A stretch of 64,000 bases of DNA from Capniomyces stellatus (lineage: Eukaryota > Kickxellomycota > Harpellomycetes > Harpellales > Legeriomycetaceae), in the NCBI GenBank assembly GCA_001661515.1, contig LUVW01000002.1:875850-939849 (forward strand), written 5' to 3'. The position numbers and the translations under genes are program-made. Shown piece after piece: positions 13,050 to 25,054 of the stretch (position 1 is its first letter; each line of letters opens with the position of its first letter). The notes beneath the pieces were generated by a model that did not search any database, had not been told where the DNA came from, and saw nothing but the letters and a program-made list of their open reading frames with translations.

Positions 13050-14090
13050 AGTGGAATCAAGTCAAATCAGAGCACAAGTTCAAGTTCAAGTTCAAGTCTA
13101 AACAACGGAGTAAATGGTAAAAAAGGGAAGCGGTTGGGAATGAGAAGGCCGCCGATGGGACCAGCAGGAGCGATGGGGGTTGCTGGGGCAGCACAAGGCG
13201 GGGCAAAGCCAGCAATGAGTGGGCTAACGAGTCCAAAACCAGTCAAAATAATAACCAACTCGTCATCAGATACGGTTATAAGTGTGATGATTCCGTCAAC
13301 ACAGCCAAGTGATGGAGCGGACGAAGAGATGGGGGAATGCGGATATGGGTATGAGACAGAGTTGATGGAACTAGGAAATGTAGATAATGAGGAAGAAGAA
13401 AGGCAGAATTTGGAAGAGAACTCGATTTTGGAAGCGAAACAAGCTAAAGAAAAAAGTCATGATTCGTATGATTCGACTAGTGATAAAACCCAATTAAATG
13501 ATTATGATGATGATGTTGGACCAGAAACTATTGAAAAAGAGAAAAGTAACACCAAAACCAAAACCAAAGCTAAACCTAAAACCAAAGCTAAACCTAAAAC
13601 CAAAGCTAAATGTGAAAATAAAGAAATAGAATATCTAGAGAAAAGTGTTGATGACAACATAACAATAGTAGCAGAGTCACTGAATGATCAACAGGACACT
13701 AATGCAACTGGAAAATTGGACTATGGGTTGGACAATATATTGGGAAAAGTTCTAGAGATTGAAAAGGACACAGAAACAAACCCGCTACCAAAAACTCCAC
13801 CTCCACCTCCACCTCCACCAACCAAAACCATTGCTAAAAGCCCAACCCTATCCCAACGGAAACCAGGAACCCCTACTAACCGCGATTTGGTGGCTTTGGG
13901 CAAAACCAAGCTAATAGAAACGATTGATCATCAAGACACCAAAATAACATCATCACCAACATCACCAACAACATCTCAAAACAACCAATTTGATTCACAC
14001 CTGATTCTTACCACAGCTAATGGATACAGCCTACCGCCAATCAAACGTAGTTCAAAGCTATCCCTACTCAAACGCAAACACCGAGTATAG
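11456..14090 (+). CDS. UBE2T: UBE2T-like ubiquitin-conjugating enzyme with long disordered tail
   Basis: E2 enzyme. Exons: 11456–11570, 11674–11743, 11854–11959, 12139–12237, 12416–12502, 12642–14090, giving 641 residues. Residues 1–159 form the UBC fold: N-helix, [18 protein letters not shown], the HPN motif at 78–80, the active-site Cys at about 88 (NGRIC), then W-P-G-E-N-I and DPNPDDPL. The long N-terminal strand and PNPDDPL favour UBE2T, the Fanconi-pathway E2 for monoubiquitination at crosslinks, over UBE2K. The last exon alone encodes a 482-residue low-complexity tail. It has a nuclear-localisation-like PKKRRK, Gly-Glu repeats, a Ser run, acidic patches, a TKAKPK hexapeptide repeat and an eight-proline run. 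In exon 1 the GTAAGT donor at 11571 was preferred to GTCGTA four bases earlier because it gives a better loop. Confidence 0.82.
13555..13613 (+). repeat. 18-bp coding repeat (TKAKPK) in E2 tail
   Basis: About three near-identical copies of an 18-base unit encoding Thr-Lys-Ala-Lys-Pro-Lys, inside the last exon of the UBE2T-like gene. The period is a multiple of three, so copy number can vary without frameshift. Confidence 0.8.
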
Positions 14091-14177
14091 ATGATTCGGA
14101 TATGTATAAACCTAATCTGACCTTTTTTTGGATTGTTATTCACTATTGTTTTATTGCTGTTTTGTTATGTAAAGATT

Positions 14178-14272
14178 GATAAAAAGTAAAAAAGTAAAAA
14201 AGTAAAAAAGTAAAAAAGTAAAAAATAAAAGTAAAAATAAAAATAAAAATAAAAAATAAAAACAAAATAATG
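14178..14272 (+). repeat. A-rich tandem repeat between convergent 3' ends
   Basis: Run of (GTAAAAAA)n passing into (TAAAAA)n, lying between the stop of the E2 gene (14090) and the stop of dynactin (14298). Its position suggests 3' UTR or terminator space for two convergent genes. Confidence 0.8.
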
Positions 14273-14297
14273 CTAGTCGTAGAGTAAATCACAGAAT

Positions 14298-17200
14298 TTA
14301 GACCAATCTATTTGACAAATCCAATGCTTTTTGGACAACGGCACGCTCATTTCCTATCAATTGCCAATAACTGTTTCTGGGATCTGAACATGCCAATTTG
14401 ATTCTTTTACTTGATCCTAGCCCATCCTTGAACCTGCTTACATTAGCAATACTAGAACCATCAGCACCACCATCAGTACCACTATCAACACCAATATTCG
14501 AATTTGAATTTGAATTTGAATTTGAATTTGAATTTGAATTGGAATTGGAATTGGAATCGGTGCTATTGGCTCCAAAAGTGGACAGTCTAACTAGTCTGGG
14601 TGCAGCAGCAAGTAACCATGCTTCCTTGACTAGGGACTTGGCCTGCAACACCGCATTCTGGCTTCTCAAGACACCAGATGTAGAATCTGCACACACACCA
14701 TCGTCCGCATTAGGACTAGATCCAAAACCGCCAACACACCGATACTTGTTTTCAGACTTGTACTTGTTGAACTGGTTACTAACAGCCGATAACAACGATG
14801 ACCCAGCCGTAACTGTCCGCAATCTCAACAGCTCAAGCTCAGCACAGCGCAGGTTCTGTCTGCAGGCAGCCAGCTGGCGGAACAACACAGGGTCGGAGCC
14901 ACTAGACTCGCCAGTAGACATTGCCACAATACCCACACCGCTGCTGGACGCTGATAGCTGAACGTGTGGCAGACTCTTTGAAGACTCAAAGCGTGGGCTG
15001 GTATTGGAACTGGTTTCTGAAGCATGTGGCAAAGATCCCGAGGTTTGGCCACTGGTGGTGGTGGTGGTGTTGGTAGGTACTTGTACTATCGACCTTCTGG
15101 TTTCCAGCTTCAAGGCATCAATCTCGCTATGTAGACTTTCAACCACATTTTCCAGCTGTTCCTTGATATTTATGGCCTTTTCTAGCTCAGATTTTGAGTC
15201 CTTGGCCATTTTTTCAAAGTCTTTGGCTTGCATACTGCGCTTCTCCAGTACCATTGCCTGCATCTTGAACTCTTCATTCTGCACCTCCTTCTGTTTGAGA
15301 CGTTTGGCCAAACTCAATGTCTCCTCCCTCATGCTTGCTATCACGCCCTCTGTCCTCAACGACTCGGCCATTTCGGATTGTACTCGAAGAGCTCTCAACC
15401 TCCACGGTGTTGTCTGGCCCTCGACTTTTTCCACATTGTCCTTGTTGGTTACAAACTCAACCAGGTTTTCTAGCTGGGATTGCAGCTTGTTCAGCGTCTG
15501 TATACAGGCACCAAATGGCACAGCCTCTGTAGACCCAAACACCTTTTGGGCACTTGCCGAAAGAATCTCTGCTAGCTCCTCCCCGCTAACCGACTCGGCC
15601 AACGTTTCAGAATCCAAACCTCCCTGACTGTCAGCATCAGCATTACTATTTCCGCCTTGGCCATCTGGACCAGATTGAATAGATTGGTGGGCCAGGGTCT
15701 GTTCAGGCAACAAAGTATGTATCTCGTCGCAGTAATCACGCAAATTTTTGATATCAGCAACCGAATCCAAAAACTGGCGTTCAATCTGAGACTCTGGTTC
15801 TGACTTTGACTCTGACTTTGACTTTGACTTTGACTCTGATCTGGGTCCAAACACCAACTTGTCTCTTTGGTACTCGTCAAGCTTGATCTGAATTCTAACC
15901 ATCAGCATTTTTACGGTTTTGCACTTACCGAGCACGCCCTCGATTTCCGCCATAACCGACTTGTTTCTTTGGCCAAACATCAGCAGGCTGACATGGACTT
16001 GGTCTACACTATACCCAAGATCGCTGGTGTAGTATCTTACCTTTGCCTGGCTGACCAGACCAGCCTGTGCGTGTGCGTGTACCTGTCCCAGCCGTCCTCG
16101 TAGCCTGTCAACTATTTCCACAACCGTACTGGCCACACTCAGTGTGTGCGTGTCTGACATCTCCATCTGCCGTGCCTTATCGACCAACTCGCTCAGTCTG
16201 CGGTCAGCCAACACTGCCTCCTGGCCCAGGGAACTCAGTCTTGAAAACTCGTCTTCACTGCACGTCTCTAGATGCGTTGCCACCACCAGCGCGCCTCCTG
16301 CACTCAACGCCAACAGTCTTCTTGAAACTGCAATGTTCAGGAACTCTCTATTCACCAGCTTGTTCTCGTCTGATGGCTGCTCAAGCTGCTTGCAGATAAG
16401 CTGCGACTTGAACTCCACTCTCCTCACCGCCAGCAGACTGGAAATGCTTTCCCCCTCGCTCTTGAGAACCGAGTCTGGCAGGTACTGGCTAAGAATCGAC
16501 ACCTGCAGCTTCGACTGCTCAACCTCCATTTTCTGCAGTTCAAGTTCGATTCCGCGCGCCTTGACTGTTTGTATTGCTTTTCCTGCCTTTATTGCCAGAT
16601 TTTCCAAATTCTTGGTTGCTTCGCCCGTGCTTTCCACCTGGCTCTGCAGCTCCTGCTCTCTTTCCTCCGCCTGGCTTCTTTCTCTCTGCAGCTGCGACAC
16701 TGCCTCTCTGAACCTCCCTATCATTGTCACGTTCTCTGCCGCTGCCTCCTCCATTCTCTTAACCTGCTGCTCCCTTTCCCTCAGTTGCCACTCTAACCGG
16801 TCAATTTCTGCATTCAGCTGCTTAACCTCTTCCGTGTGCCCCTCGTACATCTCCTCGCTGACCTCATACATCGACTGCCAGTGCTCAACCAACGACTCCA
16901 AGTCCCCCACTTTTTCCCCCAACTTTGCGTTCCTCTCCCCCAGCTCTATCACCAGTTCCTCTGAATCTGCTGACTCCTCCAACCTCTGCTTAAGCTCCTC
17001 AATCATCGCTCCCTGCTGCTCAATCTGCTCCCTCTGCGACTCCAGCATCGTCGCTGCCTGTCTCCCTGTAGCCGACTGCTTCTCCAGCTCCTTAATCTGC
17101 TGCTTAAGCCCCTCCACCTCTGCCTCCTTTTCATCCCGCATATACCGCAACGCCTCCGCCAACCTCACGCTCTTTGCCCGAAGCTGTGCAAATTCCAGAC

Positions 17201-18677
17201 TCGAGTTTTCCGCTGTTCCCACCCCCTCTGTGCCCTCGTACAGCTTCATTCGGTCCTTCATCTCCTCCATCTGCTCCCTTAGCTGCATCATATCCTGCTT
17301 GTGGCCCTCTGCCTGCTCCTCTGCCATCTCTTTCTCTATCGCCACCATCTCCAAAGTCCCTCTCTCCTCGTCAAGCGTCAGCTCCAACACCTGCACTTGC
17401 TCTTGCGACTTTTTCAAATCCTTCTTCAGCTGCTGCTGCTCCCCCGTCAACTCTTTTACCTTCTGCGTAAGCCTTTCCTGTATCCTCATCGCCTGTGCTG
17501 AATTGCTTATCGACTCCTCTGCCGACTGAATCAACCCTCTTTCCTCCGACCTCTTCTGCTCCAAAAACTTCAACTTTGCTTTAACCTCCTCATACTGCCC
17601 AATTGGAACCGTCTGACTCGTTTTGTTTAGCTTACTTCCCCCCTCATACATCACCGACTCGTTCATTGACAATGCTGGTCGCCACGTCTTTGCCCCCTCA
17701 CTCTTAATATCCACCCCCACCACTTCCTCCATACCCTCTGCATCTCCTCCTCTCTGCCCATCAGCCTCCACTCCCATCTGTGAGTCTGCTTCTGCCTCTG
17801 CTTCTGCTTCTGTCACTGCTTCTACATCCACTTTTGTCTCTGTTTCTGTTTCTGACTCCTCTTTTGCCTCCATAGTTCTATCTCTCACCAACCCACTTTT
17901 CGTCTCCGTCTTCACACTTCCCGTCAACGTCTCTCTCCTTTGAATCATTGGTCCTCCTGTAGGCGTACCCCTTCTCTCACCTCCTGTCACCCCCGTGCTA
18001 GCACTCTTTATCCCTACTCCAATCTGTTGTGATGGTGTTGGCGCCCTTGACTTGCTTAAACTTGTACTCGAATTGTTTCTTGACGAAAGTGGCGTTGGTG
18101 ATCCCGCACTCAGTCCCGAACTACGGCCTAAACTTCCTCCCACTCTTTTCACTCCTGATCCCAGCGGACGTGATGCAGGCGTGCCTTTTGTGCCTGTAGC
18201 TACCAATTTCGCTGACTGCCGCCTCGGCTCCTGCACCGGTGTTGATTCTACTGCCAACGCTTTAACCTGCGACGGTCTAACAAATAGCCCATGTCCTGGC
18301 TTGCCCTCAAAGTATCTTACTCCTTGAATTGTTCCATCATTTTTACCCGCCTCCTCTTCTAGCTCTATCCCAACCCATGTTCCGCTGGAAAACGACGTCT
18401 CCCCCACAAACCTCACTACTCCTCGCTTTTCTTGAACCAGCACCGTTTTTCCCAGCTGGATTCTTGACACCGCTCCTATTTCATCTCCGCCTTGTCGTTC
18501 AGCTGCCAACAAACTCGCTGAACTCTGCGCCGGGTTCCTTGTTGGTGTTGATGCATTGCCACTACCCATATTTGACCCCATTGATGCCAACAAGGGTTTA
18601 TTTAATGATTTCGACTCATTTCCTACTCTTGATGGCTCTAATTTTTTTGTTCTTTTACTTGGGTCACTAGAATCCAT
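14298..18677 (-). CDS. Dynactin p150 (Glued) subunit
   Basis: Large subunit of dynactin, the dynein activator. Through its CAP-Gly domain it binds microtubule plus ends and EB proteins. Single exon, 1459 residues, starting at the ATG at 18677 (MDSSDPSKRTKK). The open frame extends 21 codons further upstream but without an ATG. The CAP-Gly domain covers about residues 73–138 with the diagnostic GKNDG at 111–115. A Ser/Thr/Pro/basic linker (about 145–280) and an acidic Glu-repeat region follow. Then comes a long coiled coil (about 385–760), the conserved globular region with the YLP…LICKQ pattern of the dynactin domain, and further coiled coil (about 1090–1210). Near the C-terminus a (Asn-Ser)n run is encoded by a hexamer repeat. 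Human p150 is 1278 residues, so this one is longer mainly through low-complexity inserts. Yeast NIP100 is the functional counterpart. Confidence 0.92.
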   Translation of the reverse strand: MDSSDPSKRTKKLEPSRVGNESKSLNKPLLASMGSNMGSGNASTPTRNPAQSSASLLAAERQGGDEIGAVSRIQLGKTVLVQEKRGVVRFVGETSFSSGTWVGIELEEEAGKNDGTIQGVRYFEGKPGHGLFVRPSQVKALAVESTPVQEPRRQSAKLVATGTKGTPASRPLGSGVKRVGGSLGRSSGLSAGSPTPLSSRNNSSTSLSKSRAPTPSQQIGVGIKSASTGVTGGERRGTPTGGPMIQRRETLTGSVKTETKSGLVRDRTMEAKEESETETETKVDVEAVTEAEAEAEADSQMGVEADGQRGGDAEGMEEVVGVDIKSEGAKTWRPALSMNESVMYEGGSKLNKTSQTVPIGQYEEVKAKLKFLEQKRSEERGLIQSAEESISNSAQAMRIQERLTQKVKELTGEQQQLKKDLKKSQEQVQVLELTLDEERGTLEMVAIEKEMAEEQAEGHKQDMMQLREQMEEMKDRMKLYEGTEGVGTAENSSLEFAQLRAKSVRLAEALRYMRDEKEAEVEGLKQQIKELEKQSATGRQAATMLESQREQIEQQGAMIEELKQRLEESADSEELVIELGERNAKLGEKVGDLESLVEHWQSMYEVSEEMYEGHTEEVKQLNAEIDRLEWQLREREQQVKRMEEAAAENVTMIGRFREAVSQLQRERSQAEEREQELQSQVESTGEATKNLENLAIKAGKAIQTVKARGIELELQKMEVEQSKLQVSILSQYLPDSVLKSEGESISSLLAVRRVEFKSQLICKQLEQPSDENKLVNREFLNIAVSRRLLALSAGGALVVATHLETCSEDEFSRLSSLGQEAVLADRRLSELVDKARQMEMSDTHTLSVASTVVEIVDRLRGRLGQVHAHAQAGLVSQAKVRYYTSDLGYSVDQVHVSLLMFGQRNKSVMAEIEGVLGKCKTVKMLMVRIQIKLDEYQRDKLVFGPRSESKSKSKSESKSEPESQIERQFLDSVADIKNLRDYCDEIHTLLPEQTLAHQSIQSGPDGQGGNSNADADSQGGLDSETLAESVSGEELAEILSASAQKVFGSTEAVPFGACIQTLNKLQSQLENLVEFVTNKDNVEKVEGQTTPWRLRALRVQSEMAESLRTEGVIASMREETLSLAKRLKQKEVQNEEFKMQAMVLEKRSMQAKDFEKMAKDSKSELEKAINIKEQLENVVESLHSEIDALKLETRRSIVQVPTNTTTTTSGQTSGSLPHASETSSNTSPRFESSKSLPHVQLSASSSGVGIVAMSTGESSGSDPVLFRQLAACRQNLRCAELELLRLRTVTAGSSLLSAVSNQFNKYKSENKYRCVGGFGSSPNADDGVCADSTSGVLRSQNAVLQAKSLVKEAWLLAAAPRLVRLSTFGANSTDSNSNSNSNSNSNSNSNSNSNIGVDSGTDGGADGSSIANVSRFKDGLGSSKRIKLACSDPRNSYWQLIGNERAVVQKALDLSNRLV
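14490..14560 (-). repeat. Hexanucleotide coding repeat, (Asn-Ser)n in dynactin
   Basis: On the plus strand GAATTT is repeated about eight times, then GAATTG about three times. On the coding strand it gives alternating Asn and Ser in the C-terminal low-complexity part of p150. The unit is in frame, so length changes would be tolerated. Confidence 0.9.
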
Positions 18678-19871
18678 TTTATTATACTTTCTTTTGCTTT
18701 TAGATGTGCAATCTTTTCTTTCTCTTTTCAATCGATACAAGAGCTACGCCAGTATCAAACCTTGGTATAGCAATAAAACGTCGTATAACCCTTTCAAATG
18801 TGTTCTTTTTTCCTGAATTGTAATTCTTTAAACATGAAAGCTTGTACAAGAAGTTTTATACTGATGTAAATACTAAAAAAAAAAAAAAAAACGCACCCAA
18901 TGCTAAAAGTATGTGATTTACTGTTGCTTTGTATATTTTTCAATGTATCGTTGTGGGGAATGTTTAATCTCTACGCTTTTCTTTTTTGTGTAAATGAATC
19001 AAAAAGTAAAAAAAAAAAAAAACACAGTGTATATTTTAATAAACCGATTTTAGAGTTTCTACCAAGTATTAACCTGAAAATCTATATTTTTCTTGCAAAG
19101 CGGCCCCCCAACTCCTGTATTTAATTAACAATTGTTTGTTTTTCTAGAGCTGAATTAATCTGGCTGCTTCAATGTAAATACAAAGGAAACCCGCCTAGCT
19201 AATTATAGTTTTTTTTTTTTTGTTTTTATTGCATGGTTTTTGGTAATTTGCGGTATATTGGTTAGGTTAAGAACCTTTTAAATAACACATTTGTTCACTT
19301 TAGAATTAATGGCCAAAATCTTGAAGAAAAAAATCAACAACAACTTTAAATCTGCTTGTTCTAATTAGTGCTGTTCTTCCTCATTCTGATAAATAATACT
19401 GAATTGTCATTGGACTTCAGAGTCAAATACATGCTTTTGATTTGCTGAGAGCTCAAGCCTATTAAAACGCTAAATAGCAGACAAAGATGACTTAAACGTA
19501 GCCAGCTTGGCCAACACATACCGTGACTAACCATGGAAATGAATATTTACTCCAGTTGCTTTTGACCAGTATAGATTAGTAAAAACAAAAACAAAAACAA
19601 AAGAAAAAAAAGAAAAAAATGCCGAGTATTTTGAGTAAAAATACATGAAAATTAGAGACAAAGTTGGACTAGAAATGTAAAAGTTAAAAATGTGCAAGAA
19701 TCAGCAAGCAAAAGTAAAAGTAGGAAAAGAGAAAAGTCTAAGTAGGAACAACAATATTAAAATTAACAAGCTTCAGTAGGAGAATTGAATATAAAAATGT
19801 GGTTTAGTCAAAGAGAGACAATCATTGATGCAAAGGGAAGGATGGTGCTTTAGTGCGGCGGTTTCAAGACA
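18678..19871. other. Intergenic, no gene seen
   Basis: Upstream flank of dynactin and downstream flank of the GATA factor gene, with several long A and T runs. The small plus-strand ORFs here (18900–19124) have no coding features. Confidence 0.5.
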
Positions 19872-21800
19872 CTACTCGATAGGCTTGATGGAGGTGGAAT
19901 TTGATATACAAACTGAATGACTGTTTGGGTCAGAAGCCATCGGTAGATTTGTGCCCTTGAAGTTGTCACTGTTGGAGTAGCTCCACTTGTAGTTGTCATT
20001 TACAGAAACTGATTGCGAAATAGCAGTTGGTTGGGAGGTTTGCAAAGCGGCGTCAATGTTACCAAAGTAGTAGTTGTTAGAGACTGAGCCACCCCATTGG
20101 TTATTTTTGATTAGGTAGTCTGCAGTAAAATTCAGTGGAATGCTGCCGGCATCTTGTAAGGAGATCGACTGTGAAACAGTGTTTTTGAACTGGTCAGACG
20201 AGATAGGGTCAATGTTTGAGGTTGGCAATAAGGAGCTAGGTAAGGAGTCCATATTAGAGACACCGGTGTTGTTTGTTGAGGTGGCTTCTGCTTTGGTTGG
20301 GGTATTTACTGAAAGTAGGTTGGAATCAATGATGGACAAAAGATCGAGTTGTGGCTCAGCTGAAAACTGCTTCTCGGACAAATTTAGCGATTGGGTGTAT
20401 GACGCAGCACACGTGTTGCAGTAACGCTGGCCCATTGGCAGCTCTATTAAAGGATCTGATTGGTGCTGTGCACACAGGGCACAAGAGTTGCTTTCTTTAG
20501 ATGCCATATTGCTGTTGACTGTTTGTGGTATCAGTGATGAGCACCCAAGTCCCCATGAAGAGCCTGGCATATTCAGTCCGTCAGTAGATGTGTTTGTGTT
20601 GTTGTAGAAGAAGCCGCTATCAGTTGAAGAAATTGGATAGCATTGCAAGCCGTTGTAGTTTACTAGGTTTAGGCTATCGGAATAGCTGGCCGCCTGTGGC
20701 AGAACGTTGGCTGAAGACCCATTAGCCAAATTGATAGAGGTCAGAGCACCAAATTGATGGTCAGAAAGGTCTACAAAGCTACCATCGTATCTAAAGCCGT
20801 TGACATTTCCTGTGTTTTCAACGTTAAGGCTGTTTGAAACATCAACATGTGTTTGGCCCGGGAATGATACCGACTCGCCACCCACAAACCCGTTCATGTT
20901 TGCATACTTTTTAATTAGTTGCTTAGAGTACGAGTTCTGGTATGGGTTCAGGTTATAGTTTGTATACTGGGATTGCATCTGCATATAGTCTCTAAACTCA
21001 ACCGACTGTCTGTTACAAGCGTCCCTGGAAGCTGGTGCGTTAATCTCAGCGCCAGTTGCGCCGTTCGCTGCGGCTGATTTCATCTGGACCTGCAGCGGCC
21101 TATGCTTTTGGTACTGTTTGTAGTATAAACCACAGGCATTGCACAGCGTGTGTTTGCGGTCTGGAGTGCGGCGCCATAGTGGTGTGGTTCTTACATGGCA
21201 GTTATTGCATTCAGTATCTTGTCTAGTTGATTTTTTAGTCACCTTAGACTTTCCTTTGATTGCTTTAGGGTAAGCTGTCTTACTGCGCTTGGCCTCATCC
21301 TTTTTTGAGGACTTTGAGGATTTTATTTCTGGAAATTCATTGATACTGGTTGGCAAGCCGATATCTGTCATTGTTTCTATTATGGATGCATCTTTGCCCT
21401 CTAAATTTTCTAATCATGACAATGAGAAAACATATGAAGCAATAACTATTAGATGTGTGTTTTCTTTTTCAAACAAAACTAGCATTATTACACCATCACA
21501 ATAATTAATTAAAGTAGAAAGTAAAATCACCACCGACATTACAACGCCAGCACGGTATACTGAATAAAACTTACGAAATTCGGATTTGATTGTTTCTTTG
21601 GAGGTTTGCTTGTTTGACTCGATGATGCTGTAAATGGCATTGAAATCTTTGATGACTGGTGGCTCAAGTTTCTTATCACTCTTATCCCACCCGTTTACCC
21701 GCATAATAGGTTGGATAAACGAGTTTCCATAAGTGTCGATGTAATTATCTGAATCACATTGTTTCATCTGGCTATTTAGTAGGTCTTGATACATTGACAT
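19872..21800 (-). CDS. GATA-type zinc-finger transcription factor
   Basis: Two exons, 21800–21575 and 21400–19872, separated by a 174-nt GT–AG intron, encode 584 residues from the ATG at 21800. The GATA finger begins near residue 140: CNNC, then TTPLWRR, then CNACGLYYKQY. Its spacing is C-X2-C-X18-C-X2-C, one residue longer than the X17 loop of AreA-type fungal factors. A Lys-rich stretch precedes it (KGKSKVTKKSTR), likely a nuclear signal. The rest is Asn/Ser-rich and probably activation-domain-like. About 240 residues after the first finger there is a second CALC…CNTC pair with X17 spacing but none of the TPLWRR residues (genomic about 20410–20487). Targets are unknown. The gene is followed upstream by a 9.5 kb region without genes, which may contain its regulatory DNA. 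Confidence 0.9.
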
Positions 21801-24800
21801 GTCTGTTGGTTTGTTGGATATTATGCTGGCTTAGCCTATCTTACGAAATAGTGTGGTCTTGATGTATTTATGCTGCTGTGTTTATCAAAAGTTGTAGTCT
21901 AAGCTAGAAACACTCGTCAGCGTAGGTGTGTTGTGTATGATGGATATAAAGGTCCTGTTTATAAACCGTCAGCACAAGTCAAAATTTTCAGTTACCAGGT
22001 TGATAAATGAAAAGCAAAAACAAAGTTATATTAATGATAAAGTCACACTAAAATGTAGTTTAGGATTAAATGGTTACTCGAAAGTGTTGGGTATATATAT
22101 GTATATATATATACTGTATGGATACTGTACTATATATAAGCTACTCTTCAAATTATTAAACTTGACTAATGGATGTATAACAATAATATATATATAAAAG
22201 ATGGTTTAGCTTAATTAAAGATTTTTATTTCACTGAGAATACCTCTCAATGATGCACGGTTACCTTTATATATAATAACAACATAATGAGTGTAAAGTTC
22301 ATAGTTATTATTCAAAGGAAATGCAAGGTTGTTTTTTTTTTCTTCATTTGATTTTGTTGTATTCAAATTCTTAACAGTGAAAAGGACTGAATTTGGATAT
22401 CCTTGCTGTGCTTTAAGCTAGTTGAAGTTGGTAGCTATGTGTAACATATTGATAAACTTCACCCATTAACTCTAGCAATTTTGGTGCTTTAGTGAACTGT
22501 TAAGATATTTACCTGTGCTTATTGGGCTATTAGTCTTGTTAATTTTACATAATTTGTTTTTTATTGGCCAAAATCACACTCTAGTAAAATATGATTGTTT
22601 TTAAGTTTTGTATCATTTTTTAACCAATAGGTGTCTATACGTAGCACACCACATGCTGCAGCTTTTTGCGAAGGAAAAAAAACATTTTTAAAGTAAATAT
22701 TTTTAAGGAGCTAACATTATATAATTTGTATTTAGCTTATTGCAGATAAATATGGTCATTTAATTTATTAGCTAATTTAAATCTTACTGTTTTTATCCCT
22801 TTAACTGTGGAATTTACATAAATCAACTTGTTTAATTTCTTCTCATAAAATTAATTTCAAGCACTAATTTTTCATTTCTTATTATTTCATTCAGCCAAAG
22901 TTTTTTATTTCTTTCAGCTTCGTTTAATTTAGCTTTTTTTCTTTTTTTCTTTTTTGCTCAATTCGTTGAGGCATATCATTTGTTTTACCCATTTTCTGTG
23001 CATTTATTTTCATTGAAATATTTTACCCATTTTTTAAAATAAGGAAACAAATACATTAAATGAATATATGAAAGCAACCCAATTTTATTTCGTTTTATTT
23101 CAAACAAACCGTTATGTTTTTTTTCTTTTGCTCTTGGTTTTTAGTACGATTGTAAAGTGAAAATTTATTGGTGATTAAAAAAAAATGAAAATTAAGAAAG
23201 AAAAAAATTCTCTAATTTTTTTTTCCATTCACGATAATCCCAAGTTTGGCCTGGCGTACTAAAATTATATTTAGTGTTTAGATGAGACATTTTGTTTTGC
23301 TTTTACTCTATTGAAGTGCCAAAATTCTTCCCATTTTAACTGCTCAAGAACAATACACTTGAGAATATTGTGCTAACGACAAAAATACAGATACTGACGT
23401 AGATACAAATTCAGATCATTTGTGCATTTGAGTGTCAGAGTATTTACACATTCAAACAAATTTGACTGTGTCCCAGCTTCGTATGATCATTCATTATTTT
23501 ACTCAAAAGAATGGGTCATTAACACCTTAGATAATGCTCATGCAAGTTATCTTGATTATATGACCTTTGCTTTGGGAAAAATTTAAATTCCTTCGAAATT
23601 CGATAACAATCATATCACCAGGACACTAAATATCATCGTTAAAAAAAACTTTTTTGAGATTTTTGCTTGACTTTTCAAAATCGTCACATAATTTACATTA
23701 AACTTTAATATTTAAATGCTGATTTAGTTTGAGTCATTTAAATTGAGAGACTATAGTCATACTTTCCTGTTTAACTGTTGCAAAAGTGGCAACCATTTAA
23801 GCATCGGTTTACGACGTATTAAACGAGAATAAAAAGTAAAACCCAAACCATCTTACAATAAAAAAAGCAAAAAAAAAAAAAGAAAAACAAGAAAAACTAA
23901 TTCTTCCTTAAAACACCAAAACCCCACTACACAAAGCAAATATTACATGTTGGACGTTAGACAAACTCTAGAACCCAACCATGTAAATGCTAAACAGTTC
24001 AGCGATTATTTCCGCTACTATAAATCTGGCCAATAAAAAATGGGTAAAATCATAAGCAAATTAACACTTGCGCAATACTTTTTGAAAGTGTGTACAATTT
24101 ATATTACACCATTTTACCTATGGTTCAAACACAAACCTCTCTCCCCTTCAACTTGCTTTACTACTTTGTTCCGATTTCCGTGATTGAAGCGCCAAAAACG
24201 AACATGTTATAAATTATCAATAATTTTTGGCTCCTTTAATCAACTTGATTTTTCCAAAAACATAATTCGCTTATCTTTTCTCGTAGAAAAAAAAAAGTTT
24301 TTTTTATCAAGTAAATAAAACCTTTGATAATAGAAAAGGTGTTATAAATAAAGGAGTATTGTCTCTTAAAATACTTTTCCTGAAACCATTCTCGCATTTT
24401 TTTAAGGGGAAAGAGACTGGACTCGATATGTTCCTCCCTCTTATTTGCAGAGTGCTCACTATTATATAATCAACACAGCAATGACCTTGATTTTGTAGCT
24501 TCAGTTACGTATTTGCTTAAACTAGACAAATAGACTCCTGTAATTATTAGCCTTGATTGAGAAACTGATCGCTCAGTGCAGCCAGTTGGTCGACCACCAA
24601 GAGATTTATTTGTAAGTCATTGTGTTACTTTTACAAGTTTACAGTGTACTTTTGTTAACATTTTGGTTTTTTTTTTATACAATATGCACTATCCCTCTAC
24701 TTTGCAAGTAGGGTCGACTTGAAAATAACCCAATGAATTAAGTGATATGTTTATCGGACAAAATGACAGACACATTTGACTTGTACAACTACATCTATAT

Positions 24801-25054
24801 ATTACTAACAAAGCATTATTAAGGCATCCCCTTCATTTGCTTTTGGAAAGCCATTTTCTCTTCGTCAATTTAATCCAAAGCCATTAAGTAATCACACTGC
24901 TTTTTGGTGGGGTTGCTATTACTAAATGTACTCCAAAAACCTTAATAATTACCTAGAAGCGTTACTAAAGCTGATTTAAACTAACAGTTTTGACCAACAA
25001 CAACCATGAAGAAGTTTTGCTTTTTTCTATTTACCATATCTATTACTTGCTAAA

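Noticed and set aside
14398..14961. 187-codon ORF opposite dynactin C-terminus
   Set aside because: Mirror of the repeat and low-complexity coding strand; no motif of its own.
16144..17529. 461-codon plus-strand ORF, Ser/Leu/Cys-rich
   Set aside because: Antisense shadow of the dynactin coiled coil; Glu/Gln-rich sense codons give Ser/Leu-rich antisense.
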